A DNA stretch of 33,663 bases from Kordia sp. Its GTDB lineage: Bacteria > Bacteroidota > Bacteroidia > Flavobacteriales > Flavobacteriaceae. Positions 26,767 through 33,663 of this stretch are shown here, one piece after another. The stretch spans positions 1 to 33,663 of the forward strand of contig NVVR01000033.1 of NCBI GenBank assembly GCA_002733415.1, given 5' to 3'. The translations under genes were made by a program, and so were the position numbers. Numbering within the stretch: the first letter of the stretch is position 1; each line of letters opens with the position of its first letter. Below the pieces are notes generated by a model, which was given only the letters and a program-made list of their open reading frames with translations, was not told the DNA's origin and ran no database searches.

Positions 26767-27439
26767 TTGAGGGGTTTAAGTAAAACAGCTAATTTATGGG
26801 CATTAAATGGCGTTGTAATACCAGGAGCCACAAACCAAACATTAGAGATTTCAGAACAAGGAGACTATACGGTTACTGTTTCAGGACTTACCCATTTTGA
26901 TTGTATATATATCACTACTACAAACCATTGTAGTATTAGGAGTTCATGAAGATTTTAATGTAAGTGTAACCACCAATACATTTGCTAATTCACATCAAGT
27001 AGTAACCACAGCAACATCAAGTAATCCAGAAATTGAATTCTGGTATAGCTTGGATAATGAAGAGCTTACTGCAGATGGAACATTTGATAATGAATTGCCA
27101 GAGATACATTTTGTAACCATTACAGATGGAGAAGGATGTTGGACATATACTGAAGAGGTTAAATTAATGGATTATCCACATTTCTTTACACCAAATGTTG
27201 ATGGTATAAATGACACATGGGCAATCATAGGTCAAGAAGGAATTCCAATTTCTAAGATATATACCTTTGACCGTTTTAGAAAGTTAGTAAAGCAACTAGA
27301 TCCCGATGGAGCTGGATGTGATGGTACTTATAATGGTAGTCAAATGTCAGCAAGTGATTATTGGTTTACGATTATTTATATTGAAGGAGCTATTTGTACT
27401 CAAAAAGAGTTTAAAGCACACTTCTCTATAAAGAGATAA
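26767..27439 (+). pseudogene. Remnant of a T9SS type B (gliding-associated C-terminal) surface protein
   Basis: Only the 3' part of a large adhesin-like gene is left. The first frame (26767 to about 26940) gives an Ig-like repeat (L-N-G-V-V-I-P-G-A-T-N-Q and G-D-Y-T-V-T-V-S-G). The reading then shifts by one base near 26900-26945 into the frame that encodes the T9SS type B sorting domain: Y-P-H-F-F-T-P-N-V-D-G-I-N-D-T-W, I-Y-T-F-D-R-F, G-T-Y-N-G and A-H-F-S-I-K-R at the very end. There is no signal peptide or start. The end is intact and followed by a strong terminator. The lost part may have resembled the product starting at 31921. Confidence 0.75.
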
Positions 27440-27462
27440 ATACTATTTTTAAATTAGAATCA

Positions 27463-27496
27463 AAAAAAGCCTCAGATGATGTGAGGCTTTTTTGAT
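27463..27496 (+). terminator. Terminator after the T9SS type B remnant
   Basis: AAAAAAGCCTCA and TGAGGCTTTTTT form a 12-bp stem with a 7-base loop, 24 bases after the stop codon. It also works in the other direction. Confidence 0.85.
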
Positions 27497-27734
27497 TTTT
27501 TAAATATTTAAAGGCAATAAATTTAGAAACAGGTGTTTTAACGAATAAAAAACCTGTTTGTGTATGATATTTTGTAGGTGATAAATATTTGATAAGTTCA
27601 CGGAAAACTAACCTGTTAAATCAATGGGTAAATAGAGTATAGTGTGTTTCATTTATGAAATAATATAATCTAATTTACAATTGCAAATTTTCATTAATTT
27701 AAACTAATCAATGTCGTTCTAAAACGATTTAAAT
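27497..27734. repeat. Leader-like block shared with the region before 31532
   Basis: The last 28 bases of this gene-free stretch (27705-27732) are identical to 31492-31519 and contain the dyad TCGTTCTAAAACGA. GTGATAAATATTTG (27578-27591) is likewise repeated at 31401-31414. Spacing between the two blocks is 127 bases here and 91 there. In the second copy the block ends 12 bases before a start codon, so this one is probably the leader of a lost gene, cut by the IS6-type element that begins at 27735. Confidence 0.6.
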
Positions 27735-28475
27735 GGTTCCGTCGTATTAATTAGCTAAGAAATTAGTTTTTAGTAGTTATATTAGATTAAGCGGCTAACG
27801 AGCTAAATGTTTTAAACGTAGAGTTCTTAGGCCTTACGATTTGTCCTTTTCTAACAATGTTTATTATTTTTATTCCTGCTAGTGTTCTTTTAGCGGATTC
27901 AAATTCTTTAAAACCTGTAGTAATTGCTATTCTCCTTTTTAATATTCCGATGGTCTTGCTCTACTATATTGTTTAATTGTTTCACCCTCCATATCTTTAT
28001 GTTTTATGAAGTAAAACTTCTTTTGTTCCTAGTCTTTATACGAGCAGTATTAGCCTCACTTTTATCTATATTGATTATTCTAGGTTTTCCTTTATTTCCA
28101 ATAGCTTTTTTCAAAAACTTTTGAGCTGAACCTTTCATTCTTCTTTTGGTTAGTAGAAAGTCTATTGTATTTTCTTGTTTGTTTACGGCTCTATGTATGA
28201 ACCTGTCTTTTTCTGCTACTTTAATATAAGTTTGGTTTAATCTCCAACTTTTAGTCACATTCTTTTTACACCGATTCATGTTTTTCTCTATTTTTTTAGT
28301 AGGTTATAGCACTCATCTTTGAATAGTAGAATGGTCTAAAACAATACCTTGAATAACGATCAATTTTTCTGCATCACATTAACGAAAAGAAAAACTTGAT
28401 TTTAAAGTGAGTAGCTTGTTGAATTATAATATGAGGATAAAGGAGGTGTTTGAAAAGGCATGAGGTAATGCGATA
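27735..28475 (-). pseudogene. IS6-family transposase remnant (multiply frameshifted)
   Basis: On the minus strand the frames together recover most of an IS6-type DDE transposase. In order: Y-P-H-I-I-I-Q-Q-A, then D-A-E-K-L and V-L-D-H-S-T-I-Q-R, then T-K-S-W-R-L-N-Q-T-Y-I-K-V, R-A-V-N-K, T-I-D-F-L-L-T-K-R-R, I-N-I-D-K-S-E-A-N-T-A, then N-N-I-V-E-Q-D-H-R, and F-K-E-F-E-S-A-K-R-T-L-A-G-I. At least three frameshifts and stops break it. The first catalytic Asp is replaced by Asn (L-N-Q-T-Y where D-E-T-Y is usual). GGTTCCGTCG at 27735 resembles an IS6 terminal inverted repeat; the other end is not recognisable. The element is inactive. Confidence 0.8.
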
Positions 28476-28847
28476 GAGCCTAATTAGATTATTTCTAAAA
28501 CACACACATGTATGAACTAAATAGTAGCGTTGTTTATAATAAAATGAACATTTCATGAACATAAAAACTCTTAAATGATATATTCATGAATATATTTGCA
28601 TTGTTAATTGGTTTGAAGGATTTGATGGTGTTAATTTTTTAATCCTGCTATACAATCAATTAATAAGAGTTTATAAAAATAATTTATATATCGTTTACAA
28701 TAGCAGGGATGTTAATTCGAAGGATAATAAATTATAATAAAGAACTAATATTACGTATTGAAGAATTGGTCAACTAATTAATTAATAAGTAATAAATGGT
28801 TACAATTTCATGTTAATAGAGTAGGTTTTAACATGACATTTCGGGTG
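28476..28847. other. Intergenic region, no gene seen
   Basis: About 370 bases of AT-rich DNA between the IS6 remnant and the regulator terminator. A 22-codon frame (28708-28776) is too short to support. TTTCGGGTGAAA just before the terminator is also found before the terminator at 26384. Confidence 0.5.
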
Positions 28848-28878
28848 AAAAGATCAGCTATCCAGCTGGTCTTTTTTT
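28848..28878. terminator. Bidirectional terminator of regulator copy 3
   Basis: AAAAGATCAGCT, loop ATCC, AGCTGGTCTTTTTTT. It lies just after the stop codon of the minus-strand regulator gene and has A/T runs on both sides. Confidence 0.75.
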
Positions 28879-28886
28879 ATTAATAT

Positions 28887-30806
28887 TTATAACTCTTTAA
28901 TGAATTTGGTTAGACTTTGGTTAGTGGTTAAATTAAAGGCTTTTCTAAGACTATATCTGTAATTATTAACACTCCCTTTAGCAATGTTCATTTGCATACT
29001 AATTTGTGTTGAGCTGTGATTTAACCTAATAAGTATAGCAACTTTTTTTTCTTTTTGGTTTAATGAAGGGTAGTTGTTGCTTAGTTTATCGTAGAACGAG
29101 TTGTTAGCGTCTTTTACATCTGCATAAAGTTTTACTCTTTCATTGTTCTTAGAAATATCATCGTTAATAAAAAGAAGTAAATTTTTTATTTCGCTACTGT
29201 TTGAATTGAGTGCTTTAATTTTTTTCTTTATGCTTTTTAATAAGTTGTTTTTCTCCGATATATGTATAGCAAAATCTGTTATCTGACTGTTTTTGCTGTT
29301 TACCTCTAGTTCTAATTGTTTTTTTTCTAATTCTTGTATTTTGTTTTCTGCTAACCATTTATTTTTCTTTAATTTAGAAGTTCGTTTGTGTCTAAAATAA
29401 GTGATTAGTAGAAAAGTAATAAGTATTATAGTTAATAAAGAAAGTAAAATATTGTTATTGCTTTTAATTTTGTTTTTTTCATTTAACAGTTGAATGGCTT
29501 CTTTTTGATTGTTTATCTGATCGTTTAATTTATCGAATTTAAAATTTAACTTTAAAGAAGATATTTTGAATTGATTATTTTTATTAATAATAGCATCTTT
29601 TACCTCAATATGTTTTTTGAAAAAATGTAATTGCTTAGAGGGTTGATTTATAGAGTTGTAAATACTAGATAGTAGTAAATAAGAGTCTCTTAGGTATGGT
29701 GAAAAATCATCTTCATTGGATCTTTTAATTACATTATCAGCTATATTGATAGCTTTTTGGTATTCTTTCTTTTTATGGTAAATCTTAGCTGTTTCAAGCT
29801 GTGATTTTAAGTAATAGGGCGAAATTTCTTTATGTAATTTATATTTATTTGAAAAGTTAAAATGTTTTAATGCTAAATCATAGTTATTAACCATCATTGC
29901 AATTTTGCCTAGATAGTTATGCCCTTCAGCTCTAACTTGGAGTGCATTTTTAGGGTTAATAGAATTATTAAATATTTGTTCAGCTTCTTTGATGTTCTTG
30001 TTGTTAAAATGAGCAATAGCTGAATTGTGTTTAGTAACATAAAGTCCTAGGTTGTCCTTAATGTAATTGAATTTCTGAATTGATAGTTTAAAGTACTCAT
30101 TAGCTTTGTCGTGATTTTTTAAATCACTATTTATGATACCTAAATAACTAAGAGTGAAAGCTTGCTTTTGCAGTAACTCTTTACTTGGGGTTTTAATATT
30201 CTTTATTTTATTATTGTATAATTTACTGCACTTAATCAGGTATTCTAAAGCTTTTTGGTAGTGCTCAAATCTGATATATAAGAAGGCCAATTCATTTAAG
30301 TTTTTTATTCTCAGCATAGGTATGCTATCCAATTGTAAATAATTTTGCTCAGCTTTTAAAGACATTCTAATAGCGTCTTTGTAATAACCTTTTCGTGAAT
30401 TAAGTTGAGCTCCAATTGTATATGATTTTGCTTCTAAATATTTGTTATTTATCTTTTTGGCAATTTTACTAGAGTTGTTAAATATTTCATTGGATAATAA
30501 ATGGTTTCCGTTGTAATTTTCAACAATTGCATTTAATAAAGTTGCTTCATACATTCCTCTCTCATACTCCGCTTCTTTACTTAGATATAAAGCCGTATTA
30601 ATGTAATATTTAGTGCTATCTGTATTTTTGTCTTTGTGATATCGAGCAATATTAAGTAGTGATGTTGTTTTTTCTCGTGTTGAGGTAGCTTTTTTATAAT
30701 CGTTATGTAAATTGTTTAATGTTGTTTGACTATAAATATTGCACACTAAAAATAATGTCATTAAATGTATAATAGAAGTTTTGAATTGAAGTGTTGTTGA
30801 TATCAT
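28887..30806 (-). CDS. TPR-TM-HTH (LuxR-like) membrane regulator, copy 3
   Basis: A 639-residue protein with the same plan as the two regulators at 16925 and 18876 but more diverged: signal peptide (about 1-26), TPR array (about 35-400), TM helix (about 453-470, L-L-S-L-L-T-I-I-L-I-T-F-L-L), coiled coil (480-510, with E-V-N-S-K-N-S-Q-I-T-D-F-A-I-H-I), and a HTH at 580-639 (L-N-Q-K-E-K-K-V-A-I-L, S-M-Q-M-N-I-A-K-G-S-V-N-N-Y-R-Y-S-L-R-K). The recognition helix has A-K-G-S-V where the other two have N-Q-Q-S-V, so it may read a different operator. It is divergent from the surface-protein operon at 31532, which is its most likely target. Confidence 0.82.
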   Translation of the reverse strand: MISTTLQFKTSIIHLMTLFLVCNIYSQTTLNNLHNDYKKATSTREKTTSLLNIARYHKDKNTDSTKYYINTALYLSKEAEYERGMYEATLLNAIVENYNGNHLLSNEIFNNSSKIAKKINNKYLEAKSYTIGAQLNSRKGYYKDAIRMSLKAEQNYLQLDSIPMLRIKNLNELAFLYIRFEHYQKALEYLIKCSKLYNNKIKNIKTPSKELLQKQAFTLSYLGIINSDLKNHDKANEYFKLSIQKFNYIKDNLGLYVTKHNSAIAHFNNKNIKEAEQIFNNSINPKNALQVRAEGHNYLGKIAMMVNNYDLALKHFNFSNKYKLHKEISPYYLKSQLETAKIYHKKKEYQKAINIADNVIKRSNEDDFSPYLRDSYLLLSSIYNSINQPSKQLHFFKKHIEVKDAIINKNNQFKISSLKLNFKFDKLNDQINNQKEAIQLLNEKNKIKSNNNILLSLLTIILITFLLITYFRHKRTSKLKKNKWLAENKIQELEKKQLELEVNSKNSQITDFAIHISEKNNLLKSIKKKIKALNSNSSEIKNLLLFINDDISKNNERVKLYADVKDANNSFYDKLSNNYPSLNQKEKKVAILIRLNHSSTQISMQMNIAKGSVNNYRYSLRKAFNLTTNQSLTKFIKEL

Positions 30807-30998
30807 TTTGTTAAATCATTAAAATAGGAGTATTAAATATACAGACAATGACTCTTTTATTATTGCATATCTATTAAAAATGAACTAAAAAGTATTGAAT
30901 ACTACTATTTAATGAACTTTTTATGATAGAAATTTACATTTTAAGAATCAATTTCAAGTTATTTTTGGCATCTCAGATAATAAATAGATAATAGTTTT
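30807..30998. promoter_or_regulatory. Upstream region of regulator copy 3
   Basis: It holds a TATATTTA core on the minus strand (30834-30841), 28 bases before the start codon, and AGTATTGAATACT (30891-30903), an inverted repeat whose arms are those of the fibre-locus operator but in reversed order and closely spaced. Function is not established. Confidence 0.35.
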
Positions 30999-31235
30999 AT
31001 GAAAAAAAGATATTATTTAATATAGGAATTATGGTCATATGCTGATGATATAATAGTTGCCAATAATAATGATTCTGGGCTTGAAACTTTAAGTGATGCA
31101 ATAGCTAATACTGTTTCAAGTGATGTAATAGATTTAACAGGGGTTGCAACACTAGCCTCTGGATAAATCATAATAATAGGAGATGAGCATCTTGCAATTA
31201 AAGTTCTGGAGCTTATGTTTTGAATATTAGTTGTA
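30999..31235 (+). pseudogene. Decayed start of a beta-helix-type secreted protein
   Basis: From ATG 30999 one frame reads M-K-K-R-Y-Y-L-I, stop, E-L-W-S-Y-A-D-D-I-I-V, then N-N-N-D-S-G-L-E-T-L-S-D-A-I-A-N, D-V-I-D-L-T-G-V-A-T-L-A-S-G, stop, and I-I-I-I-G-D. This is the pattern found at the start of right-handed beta-helix surface proteins (usual form T-N-T-N-D-S-G-x-G-S-L-R-Q-A-I-x-x-A-N, then I-x-F and G-x-I-x-L-x-S-G). In-frame stops at the signal peptide and after the second motif show that it is dead. Nothing of the rest of such a gene is seen. Confidence 0.6.
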
Positions 31236-31247
31236 ATAACAAAAACC

Positions 31248-31267
31248 TGTGAAGTTAACTTCACAGA
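31248..31267. repeat. Perfect 20-bp palindrome
   Basis: CTGTGAAGTTAACTTCACAG, just after the decayed beta-helix fragment. It could be a hairpin terminator without a good T-run, or a binding site for a dimeric regulator. Confidence 0.5.
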
Positions 31268-31531
31268 TTCTAATTTAATTTAGTGTAAAACTGTCAACAT
31301 AGCTTTCGGAACAAAATATTTTTTAAATGATTGAAGGATATCGAGTTTACAAATAGGTGTTTGAGTAGGTAAGACAACTGTTCGTCGTTACTTATTGTAA
31401 GTGATAAATATTTGCTGTTTTTACACAACATACCCTACCTATTCGATAGGACTAATAGAGGGTTTGTGTTTTATTTTTTACCAATTGAAATTAATCAATG
31501 TCGTTCTAAAACGATTTAAGTAACCCAAAAT
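31268..31531 (+). promoter_or_regulatory. Leader of the surface-protein operon with repeated block
   Basis: A 264-base gene-free stretch. It contains GTGATAAATATTTG (31401-31414) and the 28-base block 31492-31519 with the dyad TCGTTCTAAAACGA; both are repeated at 27578 and 27705. The block ends 12 bases before the ATG at 31532, so it should lie in the 5' leader or overlap the promoter. I cannot place the promoter core with confidence. Confidence 0.5.
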
Positions 31532-31918
31532 ATGAAAAAACTAATTACTCTTTTTACTATGCTGTTTATACTAATTTCTTCTATAGCTTTTAGTCAACAA
31601 GCAAAAGAATTTAACTTACCTCCCAGGACTAAGTTCATGCCAAAACTTTATCAAGAAATAGATTATAGTTATAAACTTAATGACTTAAGTTTAAATGAGG
31701 CTGTAACGAAAAACTTCTTGAATAAATTTACTGAAACTGATTTAGACAAACTTAAAATGAACGATAATGTTACTTATAATTATTATAAGGCAGCACAAAA
31801 TTATTTTAGAAGTCTTTCAGACACTGTTAAAAAGAAATTTACAGTTGAAGAATTATGGCATGTATATATCTACGACCAGAAATTAAAAAATAAATTAAAA
31901 ATAATTAACGAACAGTAG
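31532..31918 (+). CDS. Small secreted protein of unknown function
   Basis: A 128-residue protein with a clear signal peptide (1-22, ending S-I-A-F-S-Q). The mature part is about 106 residues, hydrophilic and probably helical, with many Lys, Asn and Tyr; no cysteine, no T9SS sorting domain and no motif I recognise. The stop codon is 2 bases before the start of the large surface-protein gene, so both are made from one transcript. A periplasmic helper for its neighbour's export or folding is a reasonable guess, not a demonstrated role. Confidence 0.75.
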   Translation: MKKLITLFTMLFILISSIAFSQQAKEFNLPPRTKFMPKLYQEIDYSYKLNDLSLNEAVTKNFLNKFTETDLDKLKMNDNVTYNYYKAAQNYFRSLSDTVKKKFTVEELWHVYIYDQKLKNKLKIINEQ

Positions 31919-31920
31919 CC

Positions 31921-33663
31921 ATGAAAAATAAATACTATATAATTTATTTACTACTATTTGTTAGTAGTTTTGCGATTTCTCAAACGTATATAATGGGTAC
32001 GGATACAGGTGTACAAACTACTTGTTCAGGTACTTTTGTAGATAGTGGTGGTGCTGGAAGTGGAGGGGGGACTAGTTATGGTAACAGTGAAAATTCTACA
32101 ATAACTTTCTGTCCTACGACTCCAGGTGACATGATTCTAATATCTTTTACTCAATTTGAGTCTGAAGTATTAGGATCTACAGCCTATGATTTTTTAGAGT
32201 ATTGGAACGGAAATTCAAATGCAGGAGTTGCAGATGGGATTTATGGAGGTAGTTTAGCTGCATTTACACACTTATCGACAAGTCCTGATGGATGTGTGAC
32301 ATTTCAATGGACTTCAGATGGCGGTGTAATAGATCTTGGATGGGAAGCAACTATTTCCTGCGTTACTCCTTGTTCAGCTCCAACTGCAGCTTTGGTAGAC
32401 ACAACAACGTTAGATATTTGTAATCCTAACGCCACCAACCCTGGTTCTTTAACAGTTGCTTTTGACGCCTCTGCTTCTACAGCTGTAGGTACTGCAAGTG
32501 TAGTTTCTTATGAATGGGTTTTTGGAGATGGTACAACAACTACAACAGCTATTCCTACTACTTCTCATACTTATCCAGCTACATCCCAAATATACATAGC
32601 TTCAGTAAGTGTTGTAGATGATAATACGAGTTCAAACCCTTTAGGCTGTACAAGTACAAATGCAGTTTCTAAAATAATTAGAGTACTTCCAGAGCCAGAC
32701 TTTTCAAGTACACCAACATCTTATAATATTAACTGTGGTGATACGGTAACCTTAACAGGTATTGTATCTTCTCAAACAGAAACACAATTAACTCCAACAG
32801 TTTCTGGAGTAACAGTTAATCTCCCTGATGGATCTGGAGTTAGTTATACATCAATATTAGATTTTACAGGATTCTTTCCTGTAGGAGCAACAATGGCATC
32901 AGGGTGTTACCCAACATTAACTTTTGATTTAGAACATTCTTGGTCAGGCGATTTAGGAATATCATTAATTGCTCCTACGGGAGAAACAGTTATGGTATAT
33001 GATCAGCATGGTGGAGGGACAGCATTTGGAGATTGTGTTGATGGCGCCGATGATTTGGTACCAGGTTGTACAGCAACTTATACGGTAGTGCCAACTGGAG
33101 GAACAGATTGGACGACAGCTACACAATTAACAGCGCCTCCAGCAGTAAACGGAGCTTGTGGTACTTATACAGGAACATGTGAATTAGGAGTTTATTATGA
33201 TCCTGCAATCAATTATAGTTCAACTAATGCTTTTTCAGCTTTAGATGGGGCTGATTTAAATGGAAGTTGGACTCTTCAAATTACCGATAATATATTTCTG
33301 GATGATGGAGTTGTTGACTCTTGGTCTTTAAATTTCCCTCTAGCTTGTTATAATACACTAGAAACAGTTACACCCAATTTAACAACAGCTACTTGGTCTG
33401 GAGGAGGACCAGCAGTGGGTGCGCAAACAACAACAAGTTCCGCAGTTGTAGATCCAGGACCAGATGGATGTCCAGCACCTGGAACTTGTACAGGAACACA
33501 GTTAACAAATAGTCCTTTAGTAGGGCCTTTTCTTAATCCTGGATCATCTACGTATATATTAACAGTAGTAGATGAATTTGGGTGTGAGTATACTAAAGAT
33601 GTAATTGTTACAGCTACTTGTTCATGTGTACTAACTTTAGATGTTGTGGGAACAGATACTCAA
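31921..33663 (+). CDS. Large CUB/PKD/P-domain surface protein, cut by window edge
   Basis: An open frame of 581 codons from ATG 31921 to the window end with no stop. Signal peptide (1-20, S-S-F-A-I-S-Q). Residues about 22-155 resemble a CUB domain (S-T-I-T-F-C, L-E-Y-W-N-G-N, G-C-V-T-F-Q-W-T-S-D-G). About 160-255 is a PKD domain (E-W-V-F-G-D-G-T near 198). About 320-480 resembles a proprotein-convertase P domain (D-L-E-H-S-W-S-G-D-L-G-I-S-L, G-S-W-T-L-Q-I-T-D). Further Cys-containing repeats follow. This layout is typical of flavobacterial gliding-associated surface proteins that end in a T9SS type B domain; the end is not in the window. The remnant at 26767-27439 shows such an ending nearby. 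Confidence 0.8.
   Translation, partial: MKNKYYIIYLLLFVSSFAISQTYIMGTDTGVQTTCSGTFVDSGGAGSGGGTSYGNSENSTITFCPTTPGDMILISFTQFESEVLGSTAYDFLEYWNGNSNAGVADGIYGGSLAAFTHLSTSPDGCVTFQWTSDGGVIDLGWEATISCVTPCSAPTAALVDTTTLDICNPNATNPGSLTVAFDASASTAVGTASVVSYEWVFGDGTTTTTAIPTTSHTYPATSQIYIASVSVVDDNTSSNPLGCTSTNAVSKIIRVLPEPDFSSTPTSYNINCGDTVTLTGIVSSQTETQLTPTVSGVTVNLPDGSGVSYTSILDFTGFFPVGATMASGCYPTLTFDLEHSWSGDLGISLIAPTGETVMVYDQHGGGTAFGDCVDGADDLVPGCTATYTVVPTGGTDWTTATQLTAPPAVNGACGTYTGTCELGVYYDPAINYSSTNAFSALDGADLNGSWTLQITDNIFLDDGVVDSWSLNFPLACYNTLETVTPNLTTATWSGGGPAVGAQTTTSSAVVDPGPDGCPAPGTCTGTQLTNSPLVGPFLNPGSSTYILTVVDEFGCEYTKDVIVTATCSCVLTLDVVGTDTQ

Noticed and set aside
27924..28562. Open frames 27924-28124 (+) and 28374-28562 (-) as genes
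   Set aside because: The first is antisense to the IS6 transposase remnant and the second is only one of its broken frames.
28708..28776. A 22-codon frame
   Set aside because: Too short, no homologue in the window and no promoter; not distinguishable from chance in AT-rich DNA.
31013..31264. An 83-residue minus-strand frame
   Set aside because: It is the antisense shadow of the decayed beta-helix fragment, whose plus-strand motifs are recognisable.
1..33663. CRISPR arrays, rRNA or further tRNA genes
   Set aside because: No regularly spaced direct repeats and no other tRNA or rRNA signatures were seen on either strand.

Overview
The window is AT-rich chromosomal DNA from a member of the Bacteroidota, almost certainly a marine-type Flavobacteriaceae. 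The evidence is: type IX secretion (T9SS) type A and type B sorting domains, promoter cores of the TAnnTTTG type, no Shine-Dalgarno sequences in front of most starts, flavobacterial TPR-HTH regulators, and palindromic intergenic repeats such as TCCCGATAGCTATCGGGA. I cannot name the genus from sequence alone.

Positions 1-9200 are ordinary housekeeping DNA: a tRNA-Gly cut by the window edge, two GNAT acetyltransferase genes (one a double-domain fusion), an M48 metalloprotease, two convergent L,D-transpeptidase genes of different families, gpmI, a small HAD-like hydrolase overlapping map (methionine aminopeptidase), and a methyltransferase. Two leaders here (before gpmI and before the HAD gene) carry the same three-hairpin repeat directly ahead of the start codon. 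Positions 9200-10750 hold a MITE-like element and a T9SS cargo protein.

Positions 11100-26700 are the most striking part. Six paralogous secreted proteins with a phage-tail-fibre-like architecture and a C-terminal S74 (endosialidase-type) intramolecular chaperone form two three-gene operons that point away from each other. From the centre outwards, the gene types occur in the same order in both arms (short; Cys-containing insert; beta-sandwich insert). The two arms flank two tandem paralogous membrane regulators (signal peptide, TPRs, one TM helix, coiled coil, LuxR-like HTH). A 77-residue protein of unknown function is encoded just outside each arm. A dyad built from CAATACTA and TAGTATTG recurs upstream of the minus-strand fibre operon, upstream of the regulator gene, and before one 77-residue gene; a related site precedes the T9SS gene at 9827. 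I propose a self-contained surface-fibre system whose operators are read by the TPR-HTH proteins.

Positions 26700-31500 are decaying DNA: an N-terminally truncated, frameshifted T9SS type B protein, a multiply frameshifted IS6-family transposase, a third TPR-HTH regulator that is intact, and a stop-riddled start of a beta-helix-like secreted protein. A 28-base block ending next to the IS6 remnant is repeated exactly just ahead of the last operon (31532 onward), which encodes a small secreted protein and a large CUB/PKD/P-domain surface protein that runs off the window.
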